Positions 1 to 6,634 of a stretch of DNA of 14,178 nucleotides are shown in pieces; positions within the stretch are counted from its first letter, which is position 1; each line of letters opens with the position of its first letter. Source of the stretch: JASJHI01 sp965371355 (GTDB lineage Bacteria; Actinomycetota; Acidimicrobiia; Acidimicrobiales; Ilumatobacteraceae); assembly GCA_965371355.1 (NCBI GenBank), contig CBDUYD010000074.1, positions 1 to 14,178 of the forward strand. Reading direction: 5' to 3'. The notes beneath the pieces were generated by a model. It was given only the letters and a program-made list of their open reading frames with translations, made no database searches and had not been told where the DNA came from. Made by a program: the position numbers and the translations under genes.

Positions 1-672
1 TCCGACCCACCACAGCTCCCCGTCGCCGCGCTGATCGACTTCTGCTCACTCTTCGACATCTCGCCCGGAACCGTACGAACGGCGCTGTCGCGGCTCGCCG
101 CGACCGGTGAGGTCGAGGCTCGTGACAGCTCCTGCGTCCTGACGGCCGACCTCCTCGAGCGCCGGCGGCAGCAGGAGGTGGGCAGGCTCACGCGATCACC
201 CGCTTGGGACGGCTCGTGGTGGACCGCCGTGGCGCTGGCCGACGCCCGCGATCTGAACGAGCGGCGGCGATTCCGCTCGGCGATGGAAGGGTCGAAGATG
301 GGCGAGCTGCGACCGACGGTGTGGATGCGCCCGACCAACATCGAGCCCCCTCCCCCACGTCTCGATCTGATGATCAGCCGCGGAGGGTTGCCGACGGCCG
401 ACGGCCGCGCTCTCGCCCTCCGGCTGTGGGATCTACCGGCTCTCGACCGGCGGGCCGAACAACTCCTCGCCGCGCTCGACGGCGACGAGACCGCCCTCGC
501 GAACCGGTTCATCGCCCTCGCGACATGCCTCCAGTACCTGCGTACCGAGCCGCAGCTCCCAGCCGCACTCACACGAGAGCGCACGGCCGACTCGCTCCGC
601 GACCGCTACGCATCCGAGGAGGCGCGATTCCAGGAAGACCTGAAGAGGTACCTCAGTACAGGCGAGCGGTGA
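1..672 (+). CDS. PaaX-family transcriptional regulator (5' end missing)
   Basis: The frame is open from base 1 to the TGA at 670-672, giving 223 visible residues. The true start lies before the window, probably by a few tens of residues given the usual PaaX length of about 250-300. Visible residues 18-40 (FDISPGTVRTALSRLAATGE) read as the PaaX winged helix-turn-helix. They are followed by the family-typical WDGSWW segment, the GELRPTVWMRP segment, and a C-terminal helical region with YLRTEPQLPAAL. PaaX proteins are cytoplasmic repressors; the founding member controls phenylacetate catabolism and responds to phenylacetyl-CoA. No paa catabolic gene is in this window, so the ligand and targets here are unknown. 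The last 20 bp overlap the 3' end of the thioredoxin gene on the opposite strand. Family assignment is fairly secure; the role is inferred. Confidence 0.82.
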   Translation, partial: SDPPQLPVAALIDFCSLFDISPGTVRTALSRLAATGEVEARDSSCVLTADLLERRRQQEVGRLTRSPAWDGSWWTAVALADARDLNERRRFRSAMEGSKMGELRPTVWMRPTNIEPPPPRLDLMISRGGLPTADGRALALRLWDLPALDRRAEQLLAALDGDETALANRFIALATCLQYLRTEPQLPAALTRERTADSLRDRYASEEARFQEDLKRYLSTGER

Positions 673-1360
673 GGCGGCGCCGGTACTCGGACGTGCGCGG
701 ATCGTCGGCGCCCATCAGTTCGAGAAGATCGACGTACTTCTGCCGTGCCTCGTCGTCGTCTTTCACGAGCGACAGCAACGACACCAGTTGTTCGTCGTAG
801 TCGTCGTCGGGTGCCGGACCCACGCGGGCCTTGGCAGCCACATGACGCGTGCGGTCGGACTCGGGGATGCGGGCGAGGAGCGCGAGCGCGTCGTCGGCCG
901 AGCCGTCGGCGATCAGCAGTTCGGCGAGCTTGACGATCGCATCCTCGTTGGAGGCATCGATCGAGAGCGCCAGGCGCAGGCTCGCCTCGTCGCCCGCCGC
1001 GATGAGGTCGGTGAGCGCCTGCTGATCTTCGGTGGGGAGCAGCGAGTCGACGAACTGCTGAACCGCCTGCTCGGGATAGGCGCCCACGAAGCTGTCGACG
1101 ACCGCTCCGTCCTTGATCGCGACGACCGCCGGGATCGACTGCACCTTGAACGCCTGGTTGAGGGCCGGGTTCGACTCGATGTCGACCTTCGCCAACAGAA
1201 CCTTGCCGTCGGTGGCGTCGATGACCTTCTCGAGGATCGGTCCGAGCGTCTTGCAGGGGCCACACCACTCTGCCCACAGGTCGATGACGATGGGAACCTC
1301 CTTCGACTTGTCGAGCACCTCGGTCTCGAAGGTTTCGTCGGTCACGTCGATCGCTGCCAT
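653..1360 (-). CDS. Thioredoxin-domain / tetratricopeptide protein (YbbN/CnoX-like)
   Basis: This is a 235-residue protein. Residues 1-110 form a thioredoxin fold with the active site WCGPC (C33, C36) and the cis-proline in SIPAVV (P77). Residues 110-235 are helical and resemble the TPR-like C-terminal half of YbbN/CnoX proteins. Such proteins are cytoplasmic co-chaperones or redox-linked holdases; whether this one is redox-active or mainly a chaperone is unknown, but the CxxC is intact. I chose the ATG at 1360 because it opens exactly at the thioredoxin domain and a TAGCGT -10 box sits 7 nt before it. The frame stays open much further upstream (to about 2149), but that stretch is antisense to the phosphotransferase gene. 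There is no signal peptide. It is divergent from the phosphotransferase gene and overlaps the PaaX gene end by 20 bp. Confidence 0.92.
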   Translation of the reverse strand: MAAIDVTDETFETEVLDKSKEVPIVIDLWAEWCGPCKTLGPILEKVIDATDGKVLLAKVDIESNPALNQAFKVQSIPAVVAIKDGAVVDSFVGAYPEQAVQQFVDSLLPTEDQQALTDLIAAGDEASLRLALSIDASNEDAIVKLAELLIADGSADDALALLARIPESDRTRHVAAKARVGPAPDDDYDEQLVSLLSLVKDDDEARQKYVDLLELMGADDPRTSEYRRRLTARLY

Positions 1361-1367
1361 GGACACA

Positions 1368-1373
1368 ACGCTA
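1368..1373 (-). promoter_or_regulatory. Leaderless-type -10 box (TAGCGT) for the thioredoxin/TPR gene
   Basis: On the minus strand TAGCGT is followed by 7 nt (TGTGTCC) and then the ATG at 1360. Actinobacterial -10 elements follow TANNNT and initiate about 7 nt downstream, so transcription would begin at or next to the A of the start codon. No Shine-Dalgarno fits. No clear -35 is visible. The longer string TAGCGTTG recurs before the acyl-AMP ligase gene with the same spacing. Confidence 0.6.
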
Positions 1374-1375
1374 TC

Positions 1376-1405
1376 GGTGGGTCCCTCGCTACGTTTGGAC
1401 CCACC
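1376..1405. promoter_or_regulatory. Perfect 9-bp inverted repeat in a divergent spacer (candidate operator)
   Basis: GGTGGGTCC (1376-1384) and GGACCCACC (1397-1405) are exact reverse complements separated by 12 bp. The half-site centres are 21 bp apart, about two helical turns, which is the usual geometry for a dimeric repressor. The repeat abuts the ATG of the phosphotransferase, encloses its -10 box and lies just upstream of the thioredoxin -10 box, so a bound protein could affect both genes. The binding protein is unknown. The alternative is a hairpin acting at the RNA level. Confidence 0.5.
1390..1395 (+). promoter_or_regulatory. -10 box (TACGTT) for the phosphotransferase gene
   Basis: TACGTT matches TANNNT and ends 10 nt before the ATG at 1406, implying a leader of only about 3 nt or none. 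It lies inside the spacer of the 9-bp inverted repeat. There is no purine-rich Shine-Dalgarno before this ATG (TGGACCCACC). The -35 region is not recognisable. Confidence 0.45.
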
Positions 1406-2455
1406 ATGAGTCCGATCCTCGAACCATCCGTCCCCGGGATACGCACCGCCGCGGTCGGCCGGTGGCTCGAAACCAACGTCGACGGAGCGCGCGGTCCGTT
1501 CCGGTTCGAGACGATCGCCGGCGGACACTCCAACCTCACCTTCAAGGTCACGAGCGCCGACGGCGATCGCTACGTTCTCCGCCGCCCGCCGCTCGGCCAC
1601 GTCCTCGCGAGCGCCCACGACATGGGCCGCGAGTACCGGATCATCCGCGGCCTCCACGACTCCGATGTTCCCGTCCCACCCGTCGAGGGGTACTGCGAAG
1701 ACCTCGACGTCAACGAGGTCCCCTTCTACGTGATGGGCTTCGTCGACGGGCACGTTCTGCGCGACGCCGAGTCGGCCGAGACCGCGCTCACTCTCGAGGC
1801 CCGCGAAAACGCGAGCCGATCCCTGATCGACACGATGACGGCGATCCACGATGTCGACATCGAGGCCGCCGGTCTCGCCGACCTCGGGCGCCACGAGGGC
1901 TACATCGCGCGCCAGCTCAGACGCTGGTACGGACAGTGGAACCAGGGCAAGACGCGCGACCTCGCGGCGGTCGACCGGGTGCACGACGCACTGCTCGAAC
2001 GGATACCCGAGCAGGGACCCGCCACGATCGTGCACGGCGACTACCGCCTCGACAATTGCATGGTCGCCGACGATGGCCGGGTCGTCGCCGTGCTCGACTG
2101 GGAGATCTGCACGCTCGGCGACCCGCTCGCCGACCTCGGACTCCTCCACGTGTACTGGACCGGCCCCGACGATCCCGAGTCGAGTTGGGTGGGCGGGGCG
2201 ACGACCGCTCCCGGCTTCTGGAACAGGCAGCGGTTGACCGATCGCTACGCCGAGCGGTCGGGCCGCGACGTGTCACAGCTCGACTTCTACATCGCGTTCG
2301 CGTTCTGGAAGCTCGCCTGCATCATCGAGGGTGTCTACTCGAGATATCTGGGTGGAGCACTGGGCCAGCGAGACGCGGCCGAACTCGAGCCGTTCAAGAT
2401 GCAGGTCGACGACGCCGCCGAGCGGGCCGAGCGCTTCGTGGAGGCACTTGGATGA
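1406..2455 (+). CDS. Phosphotransferase-family protein (ACAD10/11 kinase-like, APH fold)
   Basis: The protein has 349 residues, a normal length for the family. The N-lobe carries GGHSNLTF (39-46) and a likely ATP-binding lysine/arginine strand, YVLRRPP (57-62). The catalytic loop is HGDYRLDN (210-217) and the metal-binding LDWE follows at 230-233, in the DFG position, then GDPLADLG. This is the aminoglycoside-phosphotransferase/choline-kinase fold of the subgroup related to the N-terminal kinase domains of ACAD10/ACAD11. Those act on 4-hydroxyacyl-CoA so that an acyl-CoA dehydrogenase domain can complete the step. No acyl-CoA dehydrogenase is adjacent here, so the substrate is open; antibiotic resistance is less likely. 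The ATG at 1406 gives the full N-lobe. The stop overlaps the next start (ATGA), so it is translationally coupled to the PAC2 gene. Confidence 0.88.
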   Translation: MSPILEPSVPGIRTAAVGRWLETNVDGARGPFRFETIAGGHSNLTFKVTSADGDRYVLRRPPLGHVLASAHDMGREYRIIRGLHDSDVPVPPVEGYCEDLDVNEVPFYVMGFVDGHVLRDAESAETALTLEARENASRSLIDTMTAIHDVDIEAAGLADLGRHEGYIARQLRRWYGQWNQGKTRDLAAVDRVHDALLERIPEQGPATIVHGDYRLDNCMVADDGRVVAVLDWEICTLGDPLADLGLLHVYWTGPDDPESSWVGGATTAPGFWNRQRLTDRYAERSGRDVSQLDFYIAFAFWKLACIIEGVYSRYLGGALGQRDAAELEPFKMQVDDAAERAERFVEALG

Positions 2456-3375
2456 CCGGCGCCGACGGCAATCCCGAGCTGGGATACGAGTGGCTGGTCG
2501 ACGAGCCGATGCTGCACGAGCCGGTGCTCGTCGTCATGCTCACCGGCTGGATCGACGCCGGCGGTGCGGCCGCAGCCGCCGCCGCTGCGGTCGCCGACGA
2601 CTGCGATGCCTCGCCGATCGTGCGCTTCGACGACGACACCTACATCGACTACAGGGCGCGACGGCCCACGATGGAGGTCCGCGAAGGCGTCAACTCCAAC
2701 ATGCTGTGGTCGACGATCGAGATCGGCGCGGGACGCGCCTCGAACGGGCGCGATGTCATCGTGCTCTCGGGCCCCGAGCCCGACATGGCCTGGCGGCGTT
2801 TCGCGAAGTCGGTGACCGACATCGCCAGGTCGCTCGGCGTACGTCAGATGGCGGCCTTCGGCGCCTACCCGTTCGCAGCTCCGCACACCAGGGACCCGCG
2901 GCTCTCGTGTACGTCACCATCGACCGATGTGCTCGATTCGGTCACGTTCGCACGCAGCTCCGTAGACGTTCCCGCCGGCGTGGCATCGCTGCTCGAGCAC
3001 TCGTTGCACGACAGCCGCATCCCGGCGCTCGGGATCTGGGCGCAGGTACCGCACTACCTCGCAGCGACGCGCTATCCCGCCGCGTCGATCGCCCTGCTCG
3101 ACGGGCTCCGCGAGTTCGCCGGGATCCCGATCGAGGCAGCTTCGCTGCGCGAGGGCATCGCGGCGCAGCGATCGCAGATCGACGCGATGATCGCCGACAA
3201 CCCCGACCATGTCTCGATGCTGCACCAGCTCGAGGAGATCTACGACAGCGCGACGGGCGACGAGCCCCTGTTCGACGCGTCGCGCCCGGATGCGTCCGAC
3301 CAACCGACGCTCGAGATGCAGTCGGGCGACGACCTGGCCGCGGAGATCCAGAACTTCCTCCGCGACCAGGACTGA
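2452..3375 (+). CDS. PAC2 family protein (proteasome-assembly-chaperone-like)
   Basis: The protein has 307 residues. Family landmarks are a first strand followed by TGWIDAGGA (31-39), AAFGAYPFAAPHTRDP (134-149) and GIWAQVPHY (194-202). The C-terminal third is helical and ends in an acidic tail, DDLAAEIQNFLRDQD (293-307). PAC2 proteins are common in actinobacteria and resemble eukaryotic and archaeal proteasome assembly chaperones by fold, but their bacterial function is not established. The tail lacks the HbYX motif used to dock on proteasome rings. A run of nine alanines (39-47) follows the first motif. It starts within the stop of the upstream kinase gene (ATGA overlap), with GTGGAGG about 8 nt before the ATG serving as ribosome binding site, so the two are almost certainly one transcript. 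Confidence 0.88.
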   Translation: MTGADGNPELGYEWLVDEPMLHEPVLVVMLTGWIDAGGAAAAAAAAVADDCDASPIVRFDDDTYIDYRARRPTMEVREGVNSNMLWSTIEIGAGRASNGRDVIVLSGPEPDMAWRRFAKSVTDIARSLGVRQMAAFGAYPFAAPHTRDPRLSCTSPSTDVLDSVTFARSSVDVPAGVASLLEHSLHDSRIPALGIWAQVPHYLAATRYPAASIALLDGLREFAGIPIEAASLREGIAAQRSQIDAMIADNPDHVSMLHQLEEIYDSATGDEPLFDASRPDASDQPTLEMQSGDDLAAEIQNFLRDQD

Positions 3376-3396
3376 GAGCCGGGAATCGTCGGGCGG

Positions 3397-3402
3397 TACC
3401 TT
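3397..3402 (+). promoter_or_regulatory. Leaderless-type -10 box (TACCTT) for the LLM oxidoreductase gene
   Basis: TACCTT ends exactly 7 nt (CGGGGCC) before the ATG at 3410, matching the spacing seen at three other genes in the window. It lies in the 34-bp gap after the PAC2 stop, so the oxidoreductase may have its own leaderless transcript as well as read-through from upstream. No Shine-Dalgarno is apparent. Confidence 0.5.
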
Positions 3403-3409
3403 CGGGGCC

Positions 3410-4429
3410 ATGAAGGTAGACGGAAGCATCGGATTCGATCTCGGGAAGGCCGCGGAGAACGCCAGAGCGGCCGAAGCGGCCGGGTACTCGGGCGCGTGGA
3501 CAGCGGAGACGTCCCACGACCCGTTCCTCCCGCTGCTGCTGGCGGCCGAGCACACCGAAACGCTCGAGATCGGCACGTCGATCGCGGTCGCGTTCGCCCG
3601 CAACCCGATGACGCTCGCGAACACATCGTGGGACCTCCAGGCGTACTCGGGTGGCAGGTTCGTGCTCGGTCTCGGCAGCCAGATCAAGCCCCACATCACG
3701 AAACGATTCTCGATGGAGTGGAGCCGACCGGCGGCGAGGATGCGCGAGATGGTCCTCGCAATGCGCGCCATCTGGGACGCCTGGCTGACCGACGACCGAC
3801 TCCAGTTCCGCGGCGAGTTCTACACGCACACCCTGATGACGCCGTTCTTCGCGCCGCCCGCGAGCGACCTCGACGGCTTCGGACCGCCGAAGGTCTTTCT
3901 CGCCGGGGTCGGAGAGTTGATGACCGAGGTCGCCGGCGAGGTGTGCGACGGCTTCATCTGCCACGCGTTCACGACCGAGAGGTACCTCCGCGAGGTCACC
4001 CTGCCGGCCCTCGAGCGTGGGCGGGCAAAGGCGGGCAAGTCGATGGACGGTTTCGAGATCGTCGGTCCGTCCTTCATCGTCACCGGCAACGACGAGGCAC
4101 AGATCGACAAGGCCGCCGCTGGCACGCGCCAGCAGATCGCGTTCTACGGATCCACGCCCGCCTACCGCAAAGTGCTCGAGATCCACGGATGGGGTGGCCT
4201 TCAAGAAGAGCTCAACGCGCTGTCGAAGCAGGGAGAATGGGAGAAGATGGGCACCCTGATCGACGACGAGATCCTCAACACGTTCGCCGTCGTCGGCGAA
4301 GCCGAGCAGATCGCACCCGAACTCACCCAGCGCTACGGCGACGTGATCCAACGGATCAGCTTCTACGCCCCATATGAGAGCGACCCCGAGCGCTGGCGCG
4401 CCGTGATGGCCGCCCTCAAGGCGGTCTGA
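3410..4429 (+). CDS. LLM-class flavin-dependent (probably F420) oxidoreductase, TIGR03617-like
   Basis: The protein has 339 residues with the luciferase-like TIM-barrel pattern. It has an N-terminal strand with AAEAAGYSGAWTAE (20-33), EIGTSIAVAFARNPMTLA (53-70), then SGGRFVLGLGSQIKPHITKRF (80-100), the segment that marks the TIGR03617 group. Near the end is FAVVGEAEQIAPEL, the usual C-terminal barrel helix region. Members are cytoplasmic oxidoreductases that use coenzyme F420 (some use FMN); actinobacteria make F420. The physiological substrate cannot be read from the sequence. The start at 3410 places the first barrel strand at the N-terminus and is supported by the -10 box 7 nt upstream. 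Transcription probably ends at the hairpin starting 18 bp after the stop. Confidence 0.9.
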   Translation: MKVDGSIGFDLGKAAENARAAEAAGYSGAWTAETSHDPFLPLLLAAEHTETLEIGTSIAVAFARNPMTLANTSWDLQAYSGGRFVLGLGSQIKPHITKRFSMEWSRPAARMREMVLAMRAIWDAWLTDDRLQFRGEFYTHTLMTPFFAPPASDLDGFGPPKVFLAGVGELMTEVAGEVCDGFICHAFTTERYLREVTLPALERGRAKAGKSMDGFEIVGPSFIVTGNDEAQIDKAAAGTRQQIAFYGSTPAYRKVLEIHGWGGLQEELNALSKQGEWEKMGTLIDDEILNTFAVVGEAEQIAPELTQRYGDVIQRISFYAPYESDPERWRAVMAALKAV

Positions 4430-4446
4430 CCCCTCCCGACCCATCT

Positions 4447-4495
4447 GTTCTCGTGAGGATGTTGCACCCATACGGCGCAACATCCTCACGAGAAC
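4447..4495. terminator. Perfect 19-bp hairpin between convergent genes (likely bidirectional terminator)
   Basis: Left arm GTTCTCGTGAGGATGTTGC (4447-4465) and right arm 4477-4495 are exact reverse complements around an 11-nt loop. It sits 18 bp after the LLM stop and 72 bp beyond the stop of the convergent ABC ATPase gene, so it can serve both strands. Neither side has a T-tract, so it is not a textbook intrinsic terminator, but such hairpins are common in high-GC actinobacteria. The stem is AT-richer than its surroundings and unusually perfect, so it may be a dispersed repeat copy. Confidence 0.7.
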
Positions 4496-4567
4496 GGCGG
4501 CCGGATGGTGAAAGATGCCAGCGCGGTGACGGCCGGTCGGCGTGACGGGCGGTTCGGCGCGCGGTCG
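4496..4567. other. Non-coding remainder between convergent genes
   Basis: These 72 bp follow the hairpin and precede the TAG stop (4568-4570, read on the minus strand) of the ATPase gene. I see no coding signal, repeat or further stable hairpin; this is probably the 3' untranslated region of the ABC operon transcript. Confidence 0.4.
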
Positions 4568-6634
4568 CTAGTCGGCGAGGGTGGCGAGCCTGTCGCGATC
4601 GATCTCGACGGGGGTGGCGAGCTGCTCGACGGTGAGGTGGCACTTGATCTTGTGGCCGGGTGCGATCTCGACCATCTCCGGCTCGACCGATTCGCAGAGG
4701 CCCTCGATCACCCGATGGCAGCGGGTGTGGAAGACACATCCCGGGGGCGGGTTGGCCGGCGAGGGGATCTCGCCCGAGAGCGGGATCCGTTCTTCGGCTT
4801 CGCCGTCGAGCGAGGGCACCGCCGACAGCAGCGCCTCGGTGTACGGGTGGTGCACGCCCTCGAAGATCTGATCGGTCGCGCCGATCTCCATGATCCGCCC
4901 GAGGTACATCACGGCGATGCGGTCGGCGAGGTAGCGCACCACGCCGATGTCGTGGGTGATGAACAGGTAGCTCGTGCGCTCGTCGTTCTGCAGGTTTGCC
5001 AGCAGGTTGAGGATCGCCGCCTGGACCGAGACGTCGAGGGCCGACGTCGGCTCGTCGCACACCACGATGCGCGGGTCGCCGGCGAACGCGCGGGCGATGG
5101 CGACGCGCTGCTTGAGTCCGCCCGAGAGTTGACGCGGTCGCATGTCGAGATGGCGCGGCGACAGGCGCATCGCGGCGGCGAGCTCTTCGACCCGCTCGTC
5201 GGCGGCAGCACCCTTGATGTCGGTCAGTTTGGTCACCGAACGCCGCAGTATGTGGCGCACGGTCCACATCCGGTTGAGCGCCGAGTCGGGGTTCTGGAAG
5301 ACCATCTGGATCGCCCGGATCGACTCTGGCCTCCGCTCGCCCGCCGTGTCCTTCACCTGACGACCGTCGAGCGTGATCTCGCTGCCCTCGTCGGGGGCGT
5401 GGATTCCGAGCAGCGTCTTGGCGAGTGTCGACTTGCCCGAACCCGACTCGCCGACGAGTCCCAGCGTCTCGCCCTCGGCGAACCCCAAATCGATGCTGAC
5501 CAGCGCCGGCACGTCGGAGCCCCGCTGGCGGAAGGTCTTGGAGACCCCGGTGAGTTTGAGCACCGTTTCGCTGCCCACCTCGAAATCGGTCGTCGACGGC
5601 TCGGGGGGCTTGATCTCGCCGACGCGGTCGAGATGATGGCACCGCGTCCAATGCGACTCGTCGATCGCCACGATGGGCGGGATCTCGTCGCGACACAGGT
5701 CGTCGGCGAGCGGGCACCGGTCGACGTACACGCAGGTCGGCAGCGGGGTGCCGATCTGGGGCAGGTTCCCCGGGATCGTGAACAGCTCGCGGTCGGTCTT
5801 GCGTAACCCGTGACGGGGGATCGCATTGAGCAGCCCCATCGTGTAGGGATGCTTGGGCGCCTCGAAGACGGCTTGGGCGTCGCCCTCCTCGACGATCTCC
5901 CCGGCATACATCACGCCGACACGATCGCACATCGTGCGGATCACCCCGAGGTTGTGGGCGATCAGCAGGATCGCCGCGTTTGTCTCCTCGCGGAGGTCGC
6001 GGACGAGATCGAGTACCTCGGCCTCGACGGTGGCATCGAGGCCGGTCGTCGGCTCGTCGAGCACCAGCAGCTGGGGATCACCGGCCAGCGCCATCGAGAT
6101 CACGACGCGTTGGAGCATGCCTCCGGACAGCTGGTGCGGGTACCGGTCGAGCACGCGGTCGGGATCGGCGATCTTCACCCGCTCGAGCGCATGGCGGGCG
6201 CTCTCGGCAGCTTGCTGCTTCGACTCGCCGAGGATGCGGAAGCACTCCTCGATCTGGTGTCCGATGCGCAATGCCGGATTCATCGCCTGCACGGGATCCT
6301 GGTACACCATCGACACATCCTGCGACCTCAGCTTGCGCAGTTCGGCGTTCGACATCTCGACGACATCTCGCCCGTCGACCAGAATGTGCCCGCCCTGGAT
6401 GATCGCATTCTCGGGCAGATAGCGCACGGCCGCGTACGCCGTGGTCGACTTGCCGCAGCCCGATTCACCGACGAGCCCGAACGCTTCGCCGGGGCGGACC
6501 TGGAACGTCACGCCGCGCAGCACTTCGCGCGGCACGCCGCGCACGCTGTAGGCGAGTTGGAGGTCTTCGACCGCAAGCGCGGCCGTCGCCGGATCACCGC
6601 GCTCTTCGAGCACGGGTTCGTCGGTCGTCGTCAT
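4568..6634 (-). CDS. Fused double ABC ATPase of a dipeptide/oligopeptide importer (DppD-DppF fusion)
   Basis: The protein has 688 residues with two complete nucleotide-binding domains. Domain 1 has Walker A GESGCGKST (56-64), Q-loop Q112, signature LSGGM (169-173), Walker B LLVLDEP (189-195) and H-loop H227. Domain 2 has Walker A GESGSGKST (395-403), Q447, LSGGL (503-507), VVCDEP (524-529) and H561. Each domain ends in the oligopeptide-transporter C-terminal region with four cysteines: C301, C307, C314, C332 and C633, C639, C647, C665. In DppD-type ATPases such a cluster can hold an iron-sulfur centre. It sits on the cytoplasmic face and powers import through the DppB/DppC pair. I chose the ATG at 6634 because it overlaps the permease stop (ATGA) and has AAGGTGG upstream; the longer frame (to 6727) is antisense within the permease gene. 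Separate DppD and DppF genes are absent, consistent with a true fusion. Confidence 0.93.
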   Translation of the reverse strand: MTTTDEPVLEERGDPATAALAVEDLQLAYSVRGVPREVLRGVTFQVRPGEAFGLVGESGCGKSTTAYAAVRYLPENAIIQGGHILVDGRDVVEMSNAELRKLRSQDVSMVYQDPVQAMNPALRIGHQIEECFRILGESKQQAAESARHALERVKIADPDRVLDRYPHQLSGGMLQRVVISMALAGDPQLLVLDEPTTGLDATVEAEVLDLVRDLREETNAAILLIAHNLGVIRTMCDRVGVMYAGEIVEEGDAQAVFEAPKHPYTMGLLNAIPRHGLRKTDRELFTIPGNLPQIGTPLPTCVYVDRCPLADDLCRDEIPPIVAIDESHWTRCHHLDRVGEIKPPEPSTTDFEVGSETVLKLTGVSKTFRQRGSDVPALVSIDLGFAEGETLGLVGESGSGKSTLAKTLLGIHAPDEGSEITLDGRQVKDTAGERRPESIRAIQMVFQNPDSALNRMWTVRHILRRSVTKLTDIKGAAADERVEELAAAMRLSPRHLDMRPRQLSGGLKQRVAIARAFAGDPRIVVCDEPTSALDVSVQAAILNLLANLQNDERTSYLFITHDIGVVRYLADRIAVMYLGRIMEIGATDQIFEGVHHPYTEALLSAVPSLDGEAEERIPLSGEIPSPANPPPGCVFHTRCHRVIEGLCESVEPEMVEIAPGHKIKCHLTVEQLATPVEIDRDRLATLAD

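Noticed and set aside
1361..2149. Upstream extension of the thioredoxin/TPR reading frame to 498 residues
   Set aside because: The added stretch is antisense to the phosphotransferase gene, which has all its kinase motifs. The thioredoxin domain starts naturally at the ATG at 1360, with a -10 box before it.
1462..2451. Upstream extension of the PAC2 frame to 637 residues
   Set aside because: The extension is arginine-rich out-of-frame translation of the kinase gene. The PAC2 domain begins at the ATG at 2452, which has a ribosome binding site and an ATGA overlap.
1406..2455. Aminoglycoside resistance gene
   Set aside because: The fold is shared, but the length, sequence pattern and context fit the ACAD10/11-type metabolic kinases; nothing indicates a drug substrate.
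2568..2592. GC-rich repeat suggesting a regulatory site
   Set aside because: It simply encodes a run of alanines in the PAC2 protein.
2942..4489. Long minus-strand open frame (about 515 codons)
   Set aside because: It is antisense to the PAC2 and LLM oxidoreductase genes, has an arginine- and proline-rich composition typical of GC-rich shadow frames, and matches no family.
4505..5806. Plus-strand open frame of about 433 codons opposite the ABC ATPase gene
   Set aside because: It is antisense to a protein with complete Walker, signature and H-loop motifs; open frames of this length are expected by chance at this GC content.
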